Assembly (NCBI RefSeq): GCF_004022705.2
Contig: NZ_RZOY02000003.1
Location: forward strand, 434,001-498,000
Source of the DNA: Mesorhizobium sp. M2D.F.Ca.ET.226.01.1.1
GTDB lineage: Bacteria > Pseudomonadota > Alphaproteobacteria > Rhizobiales > Rhizobiaceae
Length of the DNA stretch: 64,000 nucleotides
Direction of reading: 5' to 3'
A program made the position numbers and the translations under genes. The notes below the pieces were generated by a model. That model was given only the letters and a program-made list of their open reading frames with translations. It did not search any database and had not been told where the DNA came from. Position 1 is the stretch's first letter. Each line of letters opens with the position of its first letter. Below, piece after piece: positions 41,291-49,990 of this stretch.

Positions 41291-41722
41291 ATGGAAGAAC
41301 CGGACGTCTTTACGCGAAACGCCGCGGTCGAGCGATACGGCGGATGCCTGTGCGGCAATATCCGTTATCGCCTGACGAGCGAGCCGCTCGTGCATTACTG
41401 CCATTGCGATATGTGTAGGCGGGCGACTGGCAGCGCCTTCGCCGTGCTTGGTTGGGCGCCTGTTGCCGATCTCTCATGGCTGACCACGGAACCAGCCTAC
41501 CGCCGCTCCTCGCCGATCGCCCGGAGAAGCTTCTGCCGGTCCTGCGGCACGCCGCTTACCCTTGCCTATGACGCGAACCCGTACGAAGTCGCGATGCATA
41601 TCGGGACCTTTGACGATCCGTCCGGGCTTGAGCCACGACACAATTACGGTTCTTCGCAGCGGCTCGGGTGGGTCTGCTGCGGCATCGACCTGCCGCATCA
41701 TGACACGGAAGAACGATGGTAG
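41291..41722 (+). CDS. GFA family (Gfa-like) zinc protein
   Basis: The ATG at 41291 gives 143 residues with the seven Cys of the GFA domain: C19 and C21 (GGCLCG), C37, C39 and C42 (HYCHCDMC), C82 and C85 (CRSCG). The fold binds zinc. The family name comes from glutathione-dependent formaldehyde-activating enzyme, a reaction that is disputed. Context with alcohol and aldehyde oxidation is suggestive only. The following ligase remnant overlaps its stop. Confidence 0.85.
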   Translation: MEEPDVFTRNAAVERYGGCLCGNIRYRLTSEPLVHYCHCDMCRRATGSAFAVLGWAPVADLSWLTTEPAYRRSSPIARRSFCRSCGTPLTLAYDANPYEVAMHIGTFDDPSGLEPRHNYGSSQRLGWVCCGIDLPHHDTEERW

Positions 41723-42377
41723 CGGCGCACCGGAGCGACTTCCCGTTGCCGTTGGAGACGCCGCCGATGGAAGCGCGAACGGCGGAAGTGTTGGGAAATG
41801 GTCCCTGGCAATACGAGCCGAAATGGGATGGCTTCCGCTGCCTTGCCTTCAAGGACGGGAAGGCCGTCGATCTCAGGGCGTCACCGCCAGGCAATGGCTG
41901 CAAGGCGCCGGCCACGGCTCGACCGATGGTGTCGTCGCCAAGATGCTCAACGAGCCATATCGGCCGGGCGAGCGCGCGATGGTCAAGGTCAAGCGGCTGC
42001 GCACAGCCGATGCGTGGTCGGTGGCTTCCGCTATCTGAACGGCAAACGACAGGTTGGATCGCTGCTGCTCGGTCTCTACAACGATAAGGGGCAGCTCGAT
42101 CATGTCGGCTTCACATCGACCATCGCCAATGAAGACCGCGCGGCGCTCACGGCGAAGCTCGAGGCGTTGCGAGGTGGGCTGGGCTTCACCGGCAAGGCAC
42201 CGGGCGGCCTGAGCCGCTGGAGCACGGAGCGCAGCGGAGAATGGGAGCCGGTGAAGCCGGAACTGGTCGTCGAGGTTCGTTTCGACCATGTACCGGGGGA
42301 CGCTTCCGGCATGGCACGACGTTACTGCGCGGGCGGACAAGGCGCCGCAGCAGTGCACGTTCGAGCAGATCGCGTAG
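41716..42377 (+). pseudogene. ATP-dependent DNA ligase remnant (LigD/LigC type)
   Basis: The first frame reads DFPLPLETPPMEAR and then WQYEPKWDGFR, with the adenylation Lys at codon 36 in the KxDG motif. After about 55 codons the frame breaks. A second frame gives TDGVVAKMLNEPYRPGERAM, a third GGFRYLNGKRQVGSLLLGLY through LVVEVRFDHV, and a fourth ends DKAPQQCTFEQIA at the TAG at 42375. Between the first two parts the nucleotidyltransferase motifs II-IV are missing. At least three frameshifts and one internal deletion are needed, so it is non-functional. Confidence 0.85.
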
Positions 42378-42420
42378 CCCGGGGTGGCCAGTCCGGTCAC
42401 GGCCATGGCATCCCGGCGGC

Positions 42421-43632
42421 TCATGTCTTGAACGCGAAGAGATTTGCATCTGCGTCCCCCCTCCCTGCGATGGATGCGCAAACGATCTCCGAAGCGATCT
42501 GTGAAAACGTGATTCCATTTCCGCCATAGCCCATCACCGCATGAACGCGCGGGTGCCCGGGCACGCTGCCGATAATCGGAAGTCCGGTGTCGGTGGCTCC
42601 GAACGAGCCGGTCCAGGCGAATTCCGCAGCCGTGTCGAGTCGCGGGAAAATTTTGCCGAGCTTCTCCTCAAGTCGGTCCGTCTTTTGCTCGGTCAGGGCG
42701 TCGCGCCGTTCCTCGTCCGTGAACTCCTCGTCTTCGCCCCCGCAGATTACGCGACCATCGGATGTCGCCCTGAGATAGAGATAAGGGTCCGAAGCTTCCC
42801 AGATCAGGGCGGCGAGCGGCCAGAGGTTTTCCGGCTGCGGCCGGGTGGCAATCGCCCATGTCGAGATGATGCGATGGCCGGTCCTTGGAACGATGTCGAG
42901 CAGCTCGTAGCCGGTCGCAAGGACAAGATGGCGAGCATGGATCCTCGGACCGTGGCGCGTCACCACCGTCACGCCGAGGCGATTGTCCTCGATCGCGATC
43001 ACTTCCGCCAGCGCATAGAAACGCGCTTTGCGTTGCAACGCCCTCATAAGCAGTCCGGACGTCAATTTGCGTGGGTCGAGCGCCAGATTGCCATGGCTCA
43101 GAATCGCTGCGGCGCGGTCTATCCCGAAATCTTCTCTCAGCTTCTTTCGTGCCAGGAAGGACGCTTCAATGCCTGCTCCCCGACGCGCTTCCGTCTCGCG
43201 GCGCAGTTCCGACGCATCGAGCCGATCACCGGCCAGATAAAGCGACGGCGTTTCCGACGACCGGCAGCGGATATCAAGTTCCGCGATGCGCCCGCGCAGG
43301 TTGAGCAGCGACAGCCGCGAGCGCCGCCAGGCCTGCCGAGCGGCATCGCCTCCAATCATCCTGGACAGCCTTGTCAGCGGTTGATCGATCTCGAACTCGA
43401 CGAGCGCCGTCGTCGCGGCCGTCGAGCCCTTCAACGGCCCACGCCTGTCGATGCAAATGACGGCGTGGCCGTCGCGGGTCAAGGCTTCGGCCATCATCGC
43501 GCCGCTGATGCCCATGCCGACGATCAGGACGTCGGTCTTTGCATCTCGGGTCAGGCGTTCCGCCGGCACCGTGGGTGAGCGATAGGCAGACCAGACAGGC
43601 GTGCCGCTTCTGAGATCGAGCTGGCGAGGCAT
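42421..43632 (-). CDS. FAD-dependent amine/amino-acid oxidase (DadA-like)
   Basis: The start at 43632 (MPRQLDLRSG) gives 403 residues; an in-frame start at 43662 is possible. The dinucleotide fold is DVLIVGMGISGAMMAEAL. Substrate-domain features include STAATTALVEFEID and the late TGLPIIGSVPGHPRVHAVMGYGG cut at the FAD-contact Gly-rich loop. It belongs to the DAO family; the substrate is unknown. No perfect EcfG-type promoter lies upstream. Confidence 0.82.
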   Translation of the reverse strand: MPRQLDLRSGTPVWSAYRSPTVPAERLTRDAKTDVLIVGMGISGAMMAEALTRDGHAVICIDRRGPLKGSTAATTALVEFEIDQPLTRLSRMIGGDAARQAWRRSRLSLLNLRGRIAELDIRCRSSETPSLYLAGDRLDASELRRETEARRGAGIEASFLARKKLREDFGIDRAAAILSHGNLALDPRKLTSGLLMRALQRKARFYALAEVIAIEDNRLGVTVVTRHGPRIHARHLVLATGYELLDIVPRTGHRIISTWAIATRPQPENLWPLAALIWEASDPYLYLRATSDGRVICGGEDEEFTDEERRDALTEQKTDRLEEKLGKIFPRLDTAAEFAWTGSFGATDTGLPIIGSVPGHPRVHAVMGYGGNGITFSQIASEIVCASIAGRGDADANLFAFKT

Positions 43633-43719
43633 GAAAGTTCCCGGTTCCGCACGATAAGTCACAGGGCGCCGTGCTGTTCCCGGGCAACCGCGCCAACCCT
43701 CCCTGATTGGATATGAAGC

Positions 43720-43744
43720 GGAACAACCGCTTCGGCGAAAGGTT
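43720..43744 (+). promoter_or_regulatory. EcfG-type promoter of the acidic-protein gene
   Basis: GGAAC-N16-GGTT, exact match, 31 bases before the ATG at 43776. Confidence 0.8.
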
Positions 43745-43775
43745 CTTCACTCGAAGCTCAGCAATGGAGAACGCT

Positions 43776-44057
43776 ATGGACCCGCGCGACAAACAGCGGC
43801 CGGCAAAGACCGACGAAACCGAAGCGCCGACCATCGAACAGCAGGACTGGGATGCTCTGGAGGGCGGCAGAATCCTGCCCGACAGCGTTGCGGTGAACGG
43901 TGACCCGCAGGATGATGCCGAAGCCGAAGGCGACCTTCAGGAAGAAGATGACGACAACCCCTACCAGGACAGCGATGAAGCCTTGCCTGATGACGAAGAA
44001 GAACGCGTCCTATCGAAGGACCCTTCCAAGGAAGGCAGCCGCTTCGACGAACTGTAA
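43776..44057 (+). CDS. Acidic, probably disordered stress protein, 93 aa
   Basis: The ATG at 43776 has GGAGA at the right distance; ATG 43764 is an alternative. The product (MDPRDKQRPAKTDETEAPT onward) is rich in Asp and Glu, nearly lacks hydrophobic runs, and ends SKEGSRFDEL. It looks intrinsically disordered. No family recognised. Strong EcfG-type promoter upstream. Confidence 0.7.
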   Translation: MDPRDKQRPAKTDETEAPTIEQQDWDALEGGRILPDSVAVNGDPQDDAEAEGDLQEEDDDNPYQDSDEALPDDEEERVLSKDPSKEGSRFDEL

Positions 44058-44069
44058 AGAGCGGCCCGT

Positions 44070-44819
44070 TCAGATTTCCAGCAGCGCGTAGGGACGGCCG
44101 CTCGGCTTCGTAATGTGCATGGCGACATTGTAGACTTTGGCGCCGCCGGGGGTCTGGCCTTCGAAGGTGCCTCGATGGGCATGGCCGTGCACGACCGCGC
44201 TCACCTTGAACCGGTCGATCGTTTCCGCAAGCCGGGATGATCCGAGGAATGGGAAGATTTCCGGCGGCTCGCCGGCGACCGTCTCCGCGATCGGCGCATA
44301 GTGCAGCACCACCAGCGTGCGCTTGGCGCGGACCTGCCGCATGGCGTTCTCGAGCCGCATGGCCTCGCTGACGCTCTCGGCCACCATGGCCTTGATCGCC
44401 GGCTCGCCGAAAGAGCCAAGCATTCTCGGGCCGAAGCCGCCGACAAAACCCTTGACCCCGACAAAGCCGACATCCATGAGCTCCGTCGCTTGCCCGTCCA
44501 GGAGATGGACACCGGCGTGACGGAGTGTCGCCGCGACCTGGTCGACGCAGCCGGATTCGTAATCGTGGTTGCCGAGCACCGCGACCACCGGAATCGAGCA
44601 GGCGCGCAAATCCTCTGCGAGAAGCTCGGCCTCCTTCGGCTTGCCGAGGTTGGTGAGGTCTCCGGTGAGCACCAGGACGTCTGCTTCGCGAGAAACCTCG
44701 CCGAACAGGTCGCGGTAGGAAGGTTGCGCATCTTCCTGAACATGCAGATCGCCCATCGCGGCGATCTTGACCTTGCCGTTGCCGTTCGTTTTGCGGTCCG
44801 TCTTGTTCTGTTCAGCCAT
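44070..44819 (-). CDS. Calcineurin-like metallophosphoesterase
   Basis: The start at 44819 gives 249 residues. The metal ligands are in order: D24-x-H26 (GDLH), D54 (GDLTN), GNHD at 83-86, the His in VLHYAP and the terminal HGHAHRG. The fold is complete. Substrate unknown; similar small phosphoesterases hydrolyse cyclic nucleotides or phospholipid headgroups. It overlaps the nucleotidyltransferase gene by 8 bases and shares its EcfG-type promoter. Confidence 0.87.
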   Translation of the reverse strand: MAEQNKTDRKTNGNGKVKIAAMGDLHVQEDAQPSYRDLFGEVSREADVLVLTGDLTNLGKPKEAELLAEDLRACSIPVVAVLGNHDYESGCVDQVAATLRHAGVHLLDGQATELMDVGFVGVKGFVGGFGPRMLGSFGEPAIKAMVAESVSEAMRLENAMRQVRAKRTLVVLHYAPIAETVAGEPPEIFPFLGSSRLAETIDRFKVSAVVHGHAHRGTFEGQTPGGAKVYNVAMHITKPSGRPYALLEI

Positions 44820-45621
44820 CGCGGAATTCTCCAACGCCGCCGACGCCTGCGAAGCCCCATTCCTTGACGTCGATTTCGTAGTCGACCTGCGACAAAAGCC
44901 GGCCGCGGCAGATCTTCATCCGCGGCGCAGGCAGTTGCCGCTGCCTGGCGAGCCGGTCGAGCAGATTGTCAAGCAGCCAGTCGGGGATGTGGTCACGCTC
45001 GCTGGGATAGATCCATCTGAAATTCAGTAACTGCATCAGGAGCACCTCCCAGTGGGTGTCGAGATAGGACAGCAATCTTTGCCAGTCGATCTCCTCATGC
45101 GCTTTTAGAATCATATGGGCGATGTCGGCGCCGTCATGCCGGCCCCTGTCCTGGATGAAGCATTTCGACCAGATAAGCTCGGTCGGACCGATGATCCTGA
45201 CCCGGCTGCCAAGCAGCTCGACCTGGCGGGCATGCTCCAGCCACTGATCCTCGACCTGCATGGTCCCATTGGCGGAAGCAAAGATCACGTCGAAGAAATG
45301 CGGGCCCTCGAAGACCTTGCCCAGCCAGCGGTCGTCCTCGATCTCGACAGCGTAGCCGATATCCTTGAAATGGGTGAGGATGCGTGGGCAGTCGCCGGGC
45401 TTGCAGAAGATGTCGAGGTCCTTGGTCTGGCGCACGACGCCCGTATAGGCGCTGACGGCGTAGGTCCCGGCAACCAGAAACGGAATGTCGGTGGCTGCGA
45501 GCTCGCGGATCGCATGCGTGTAGAACGCTTCCGCCTCCGCGCTCTTCAGCGTCGGCTCCGCCTTTGCATCGATAACCGGCAGCGTCGCCAGCACTCCCGG
45601 CAACTCGTCATTGGCCATCAA
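44812..45621 (-). CDS. Nucleotidyltransferase-fold protein paired with the phosphoesterase
   Basis: The 269-residue product has a nucleotidyltransferase (AbiEii/MNT-like) core: FLVAGTYAVSAYTG, then TKDLDIFCKPGD with the Asp-x-Asp metal pair. A helical C-terminal half follows (IYPSERDHIPDWLLDNLLDRL). ATG 45621 or 45618 can start. The pairing of a transferase and a phosphoesterase under one EcfG-type promoter suggests opposing reactions on one substrate, which is inference. Confidence 0.75.
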   Translation of the reverse strand: MMANDELPGVLATLPVIDAKAEPTLKSAEAEAFYTHAIRELAATDIPFLVAGTYAVSAYTGVVRQTKDLDIFCKPGDCPRILTHFKDIGYAVEIEDDRWLGKVFEGPHFFDVIFASANGTMQVEDQWLEHARQVELLGSRVRIIGPTELIWSKCFIQDRGRHDGADIAHMILKAHEEIDWQRLLSYLDTHWEVLLMQLLNFRWIYPSERDHIPDWLLDNLLDRLARQRQLPAPRMKICRGRLLSQVDYEIDVKEWGFAGVGGVGEFRDG

Positions 45622-45662
45622 CCGTTGCTCCGGCTTTCGATCGTCATTCCCATGTTTCGATA

Positions 45663-45687
45663 AACAGCGGTAATCCGGCGTTGTTCC
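45663..45687 (-). promoter_or_regulatory. EcfG-type promoter of the nucleotidyltransferase-phosphoesterase operon
   Basis: GGAAC-N16-TGTT, exact spacing, 41 bases before the ATG at 45621. Confidence 0.75.
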
Positions 45688-45735
45688 GCGCTCTACGTCA
45701 CGCTTTTTGTGACGAGCTTCGCCAGAACGGAGGCG

Positions 45736-45897
45736 CTAGTCGCCTTCCTCTCGGTACAGGCGTTCGGTTGCGCGGTCGCTCTCGCGCCGCTCCGCCGGTC
45801 CGCGGCGACGGCGGGTGAGGAGAACGTAGACGATCACGAGCAAGAGAATGAGCGGACCGCCCGCGACGACGATGAACCACAAGACGGTGCCTGACAT
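45736..45897 (-). CDS. 53-aa single-span membrane protein
   Basis: The ATG at 45897 follows GGGAAGGAAG. The product has one membrane helix at about 5-28, an Arg cluster (TRRRRGPAERRESDR) and an acidic end. The positive-inside rule places the tail in the cytoplasm. An EcfG-type promoter lies 60 bases upstream. No family recognised. Confidence 0.7.
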   Translation of the reverse strand: MSGTVLWFIVVAGGPLILLLVIVYVLLTRRRRGPAERRESDRATERLYREEGD

Positions 45898-45957
45898 TGA
45901 TCTTCCTTCCCGGATCGAAGGCTATGCTCCCGCAAGCAGAGGCGCCGGTGGTGCGCT

Positions 45958-45982
45958 AACCGGTGAAAGGGTCAAATGTTCC
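45958..45982 (-). promoter_or_regulatory. EcfG-type promoter of the 53-aa gene
   Basis: GGAAC-N16-GGTT, exact match, 60 bases before the ATG at 45897. Confidence 0.75.
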
Positions 45983-46080
45983 GCAGTCGGAACGGCGTTA
46001 CGGGGTTTTCGGCGGCTTGGGTTGGATCGGCAAGCCGTATTGACCAAGCTCGGAACCCTGACGCCGTGTTCTGCGGCGCT

Positions 46081-46105
46081 GGAACATAGTGGCGGCGCAA
46101 GGGTT
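46081..46105 (+). promoter_or_regulatory. EcfG-type promoter of the cyclotransferase-like gene
   Basis: GGAAC-N16-GGTT, exact match, 53 bases before the ATG at 46159. Confidence 0.75.
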
Positions 46106-46158
46106 GGAAATCAAAGCAAGATCAAGCCGAGTCCCACCGTCAAAACCCGTTATTGAGA

Positions 46159-46620
46159 ATGTCGAAGCGACCATTGGCTGAGAACGTGTTCGTGTTCGGC
46201 ACTTTGAAAAGAGGCTTTCCGCTCCACGATGAAGGCCTGTCCGGTGCGCGATTTATCGGTCCCTACCGGACCAAAAAGCGATATCCGATGCTGATCGCAG
46301 GGTCACGCTTCGCCCCGATGATGTTCAACGAGCCCGGAAGCGGTCTTCATGTCAGCGGCGAGCTTTATACCTTGGATGAAGGCGCTCTGGCGAAGCTCGA
46401 TCGCATCGAGTCAATCGGCAAGCCCGGGAACTTTCGCATTCTGATTGAGATCGAACCTTTCGCGGACGGGCCAGGCACGCTGGCGCATGCCTACATGAAG
46501 TCTCGCAGCCTTGCTGATCCCATCCACTCCGGATTGCTCGATCGCTATGAGGATCGACGTTTCACCGAGGGGATTCTGTCGCCTGCAAGGCAAACGCCCG
46601 GTCCGCGACGTCCTGCGTGA
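46159..46620 (+). CDS. Gamma-glutamylcyclotransferase-like (AIG2/GGACT) protein
   Basis: The ATG at 46159 gives 153 residues. FVFGTLKRGF is the substrate-binding loop, ELYTLDEGALAKLDRIESIG contains the putative catalytic Glu, and the beta-barrel pattern is kept to about residue 140. The final RQTPGPRRPA tail looks like an extension caused by loss of the original stop. The family releases 5-oxoproline from gamma-glutamyl peptides. EcfG-type promoter upstream. Confidence 0.8.
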   Translation: MSKRPLAENVFVFGTLKRGFPLHDEGLSGARFIGPYRTKKRYPMLIAGSRFAPMMFNEPGSGLHVSGELYTLDEGALAKLDRIESIGKPGNFRILIEIEPFADGPGTLAHAYMKSRSLADPIHSGLLDRYEDRRFTEGILSPARQTPGPRRPA

Positions 46621-46944
46621 CACAGGAATGCAGGCCGGGCCCAGCCTAGGTGAGAGCACAGGAAAGGCGCCACGTGTGGCGCGCCAGGCTTTCGTCGCCG
46701 CCGCAAAAGATCCAAGGATTTTCCTCGGCGACCAGACCTGAGGTGGCGCTATTTCCGCCTGGCAATTGCTCGCCACGCCTTAAGCGTCCACGGCGCATCG
46801 CTCTTCGCCGGCAGCGCTACCCGGCCGCCGGCCGCGTCCTCTGTATCTAAGTCCAAGCGGTCATCAACTTTGGTTCGGCTGCACGTGAGGTTGAACTTTC
46901 CGGCCGGCGCAACGTTGGTGTGGCTGCAGCAGAGAGGACTTGCG
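46621..46944. other. Gap without a supported gene
   Basis: A plus-strand frame ending at 46741 gives VARQAFVAAAKDPRIFLGDQT, which may be a decayed fragment. No ribosome-binding site, promoter or intact domain was found. Confidence 0.4.
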
Positions 46945-47148
46945 ATGAAGCCTATCGGGGATTGGAAGGACGCCTACGACCCGCAAATCTTTGCGGACAA
47001 ATACGGCATCACCCTACAGCAGGCCAGGGCAGTCATCAGTTCCAACGGACCATCAAGGCATGGCTGCGATGTGGGGGCGATTGCATTCATCAGAGCTCTG
47101 GCGATGCGGGACGGCAGGCAGCCGTCGCGCCACCGTTCAAAAGCTTAG
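46945..47148 (+). CDS. DUF3606-like small protein, 67 aa
   Basis: The ATG at 46945 follows AGAGAGGA. The product has the DUF3606 pattern: IFADKYGITLQQARAVISSNG followed by Gly-rich and basic residues. The fold is a small helical domain of unknown function, often found in rhizobial stress-induced genes. No exact EcfG-type promoter lies upstream. Confidence 0.7.
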   Translation: MKPIGDWKDAYDPQIFADKYGITLQQARAVISSNGPSRHGCDVGAIAFIRALAMRDGRQPSRHRSKA

Positions 47149-47394
47149 ATCTGGAAATCCTAAGGGAACCGCAGTGGCCAAAAAAAGCGCTGGCGGTTTT
47201 GTGTTCCTCGTGAACGGCCACCCGCTATTGAGCTTCAGCGGCCCCAGCTGCGCGGTAGGCTTTTTCTCTCGCATCGCTCCGTGGCCACCCACCCGAAAGA
47301 ATCTCCACCTGCCTCACATGCGTTAATGCGCGACCGCGGAACCGGCGCAATCATCTTCGGCAAGAAACAAAGCTCGGCTTAGGGAGGTTGCGGC

Positions 47395-47613
47395 GTGATC
47401 AAATATCATCCTGTTCGTCTGAACGAACTTATCGACCACTATATGGAAACGCGTTCCCCTCACCGATCTCCGGTGTCTGTGGCCGCGGCCACGAGGGCCA
47501 TCTTGACCGTCATGCCAGATTGTTCGGTTGAAAGCCCTCAATTGAGCAACATGATCGCGCGATCGGCGGTCAAGCACGGCCATGCCGTGAGCTTCGATTT
47601 GATGACCGTCTAG
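47395..47613 (+). CDS. Small hypothetical protein, 72 aa
   Basis: GTG start after GGGAGG. The product (VIKYHPVRLNELIDHYMETR onward) is mixed alpha/beta with a hydrophobic segment in the middle (SVAAATRAILTVMPD). It converges with the response-regulator gene. No family recognised; placement and ribosome-binding site support it. Confidence 0.55.
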   Translation: MIKYHPVRLNELIDHYMETRSPHRSPVSVAAATRAILTVMPDCSVESPQLSNMIARSAVKHGHAVSFDLMTV

Positions 47614-47620
47614 TCTGGTA

Positions 47621-48007
47621 TCAACCACTATCGATTGGCAGCGGCTTGCGCGTCATCTCCAGAAGGTGGCGCGCCAGTTCCGTTGCGTCGCAAGGTTTTT
47701 CGAACCTGCGAATCTCAGCAAAGCGCGGGGGAATGGTGGCGGCGTCGTAGCCGGTCGCGAACACGAATGGAATCCGCCTGTCCACGAGTGCGTCCGCCAC
47801 GGCAAAGTCGATGGCGCCAGCCAGATCGAGGTCAAGTATGGCGGCATCGACGCAATCCAGGTCAAGGGAATTCAGGGCCTGATCGCTGGTCGCGAAGGGA
47901 CCGATGACCGTCAGACCAAGCCCCGAGACGGCTTTTGTGATATCTTCAGCCAGAAAATACTCGTCTTCCATCACCAAAACACGAGCGCCGGCGACTTTCT
48001 CGTCCAT
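47621..48007 (-). CDS. Single-domain response regulator
   Basis: The start at 48007 (MDEKVAG) gives 128 residues; ATG 48031 is an alternative. Receiver-domain residues are complete: acidic pair E14-D15, phospho-acceptor D59, T85 and K104. There is no output domain. Single-domain receivers commonly act with HWE kinases in alphaproteobacteria as phosphate sinks or shuttles in stress signalling. It is divergent from the Crp-HWE kinase pair 110 bases away. Confidence 0.88.
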   Translation of the reverse strand: MDEKVAGARVLVMEDEYFLAEDITKAVSGLGLTVIGPFATSDQALNSLDLDCVDAAILDLDLAGAIDFAVADALVDRRIPFVFATGYDAATIPPRFAEIRRFEKPCDATELARHLLEMTRKPLPIDSG

Positions 48008-48116
48008 GGCAAGCCTCCCGAAGGCAGCCATTTGAAACGTCTTACGCAGTCCTACATTAACATAGGTAAGGTCGCTGCCGCATCATTATGTGTATCACCG
48101 GGTCAAGAGGACTGGG

Positions 48117-48860
48117 ATGAGGCGACCTCTGATCCGCAAGCTTGAGAAATTCACGCGGCTTTCGCAGGCCGATAAGGAGATGCTGGTCAGAATTGCGGCG
48201 CACCGTGTCCGGCGCTTCGCCGCGCGAGAAGACATCATCCACGAAGGCGAGAAGCCTGAATTCATCAATCTCATCAACGAGGGCTGGGCCTGCCGCTATA
48301 AGACCCTCGAAGACGGACGCCGGCAGATCATTGCTTTCTTCCTCCCCGGCGATCTGTGCGATCTCAACGTCTTCATCCTCAAGGAAATGGACCATTCGAT
48401 CGGCGCGATCACGCCGGTCTCGGTCTCGGAGATTTCGCGCGCTGCCTTCGACGAGATGATGATCGGGCACCCGCGCATCACTCAGGCGCTGTGGTGGGAG
48501 ACGCTGGTCGCGGCGGCGATCCAGCGCGAGTGGACGGTCAACCTCGGCCAGCGCGATGCGCTCGAGCGGATGGCGCATCTGTTGTGCGAGCTGTTCATCC
48601 GGCTGGAGGCCGCCGGCTGCACAAGCGACAGCAGTTGCGAATTTCCGTTGACGCAGACGGAACTGGGCGAAACGCTGGGCATGTCGACGGTTCACGTCAA
48701 TCGTACGCTGCAGGAGCTGCGCGGTTCGAACCTCATTGTGCTGAAGGACAGGACACTGACCATTCCCAATCTCCAGGCATTGCAGGACGTCGCGCTGTTC
48801 AATCCCAATTATCTGCATCTCGATCGCGAGGGCAGGCATCTCGATGCCAACGAGGAGTGA
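48117..48860 (+). CDS. Crp/Fnr family transcription regulator
   Basis: The ATG at 48117 follows AAGAGG and gives 247 residues. The cyclic-nucleotide-binding fold occupies about 5-125 (EDIIHEGEKPEFINLI, FFLPGDLCDL). The C-terminal winged helix has LTQTELGETLGMSTVHVNRTL. There is no Fnr-type N-terminal Cys cluster, so no oxygen-sensing Fe-S cluster is expected. It overlaps the kinase start by one base, indicating co-expression. Targets are unknown. Confidence 0.88.
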   Translation: MRRPLIRKLEKFTRLSQADKEMLVRIAAHRVRRFAAREDIIHEGEKPEFINLINEGWACRYKTLEDGRRQIIAFFLPGDLCDLNVFILKEMDHSIGAITPVSVSEISRAAFDEMMIGHPRITQALWWETLVAAAIQREWTVNLGQRDALERMAHLLCELFIRLEAAGCTSDSSCEFPLTQTELGETLGMSTVHVNRTLQELRGSNLIVLKDRTLTIPNLQALQDVALFNPNYLHLDREGRHLDANEE

Positions 48861-49942
48861 TGTCCAAGGGCCCGCCCAACAAGCCGCTTGAACCCGGTCT
48901 GGCAGATGTCAAAGCAGCACTGCACGGGCGCGCGCGTGCCGAGGACCACCTGAGCGAAAGCGAAGAGGTCCTGCGCGGTTTCGCGGACGCCACTTCCGAC
49001 GTGCTCTGGGTCCGCAATGCAGACACGCTGCAGTGGGAATTTCTGGCGCCCGCCTTCGGCGCCATTTACGGGATGAGCCGCCAAAAGGCCTTGGCCGGCG
49101 ACAACTTCGCCACCTGGATCGACCTTATCGTGCCCGAGGATCGCGAGCATGTGCTGGGCCAGATCGAGTGCATACGCGACGGCGAACGCGCAACCTTCGA
49201 ATACCGAATATGCCGGCCGGCCGACAACGAGATACGCTGGCTGCGCGATTCCGGCTTTCCGATGCGCGATGCGGCGGGAAAGGTCGCTCATATCGGTGGC
49301 GTCGGCCAGGACATCACGCGCCAGAAACAAGCCGAGGAACAGCAGCAGGCTCGCTTCGCCGGATTGCAGCATCATACGCGCAACACGCTGGCCGTGATCC
49401 GGTCGATCGTGCGGCGTACGATGGAGAAAAGCGAATCCTTGGAGGAAGCCGCGGCTCACCTGGAAGGTCGCATCAACGCTTTCGCCCGCGTGCAGGTGGC
49501 GATCACACGCCACCCGTCGATCGAGATCAACCTGGCATCGATAGCCGCCGACGAATTGCTCGCCGCCGGGGGCCGCGAGGGCGACAACCTGACGATCGAG
49601 GGCCCGCCGTTGGCGCTCGCCCCCAAGGCCGCCGAGACGATCGGCCTGGCTATCCACGAATTGGCAACGAACGCGTTGAAATACGGCGCGCTTGCAAGCT
49701 CGAGCCGGAGTGGCCGCATCGATATCGAATGGCGTTTGGAGGAAGATCTGCTTCGCTTCGTATGGGCTGAGAGCGGTGTTGACGATCTGAAACAGACCGA
49801 ACGGCGCGGCTTCGGATTCGAGGTGCTCGAGCGGACCTTACCTTATGAGCTCGGAGCGACGGTGGAGTTGCGGTTCGCTCCGAGCGGTCTCAATTTCACG
49901 GCTGCCATCCCGCTTCGCGCCCTTATCCCTCGGCAGCGGTAA
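48860..49942 (+). CDS. PAS-HWE histidine kinase
   Basis: The start at 48860 overlaps the crp-like stop (TGATG). The 360-residue soluble protein has a PAS/PAC domain (about 35-158). The HWE kinase part has phospho-acceptor H171 or H172 in LQHHTRNTLAVIRSI, N-box HELATNALKYGAL at 266-278 and W302-A-E304. Its H-box differs from the usual HRVKN. Co-transcription with a Crp-like regulator and divergence from a lone receiver suggest one signalling module. A link to PhyR and the stress response is plausible but not shown. Confidence 0.88.
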   Translation: MSKGPPNKPLEPGLADVKAALHGRARAEDHLSESEEVLRGFADATSDVLWVRNADTLQWEFLAPAFGAIYGMSRQKALAGDNFATWIDLIVPEDREHVLGQIECIRDGERATFEYRICRPADNEIRWLRDSGFPMRDAAGKVAHIGGVGQDITRQKQAEEQQQARFAGLQHHTRNTLAVIRSIVRRTMEKSESLEEAAAHLEGRINAFARVQVAITRHPSIEINLASIAADELLAAGGREGDNLTIEGPPLALAPKAAETIGLAIHELATNALKYGALASSSRSGRIDIEWRLEEDLLRFVWAESGVDDLKQTERRGFGFEVLERTLPYELGATVELRFAPSGLNFTAAIPLRALIPRQR

Positions 49943-49990
49943 GCGACCGGGAATGGGCAATTGCGGCGCAATTAAACGTCGCAGTGAGTG

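Noticed and set aside
47174..47326. 50-codon GTG frame VAKKSAGGFVFLVNG onward
   Set aside because: No family match, weak ribosome-binding site and no promoter.
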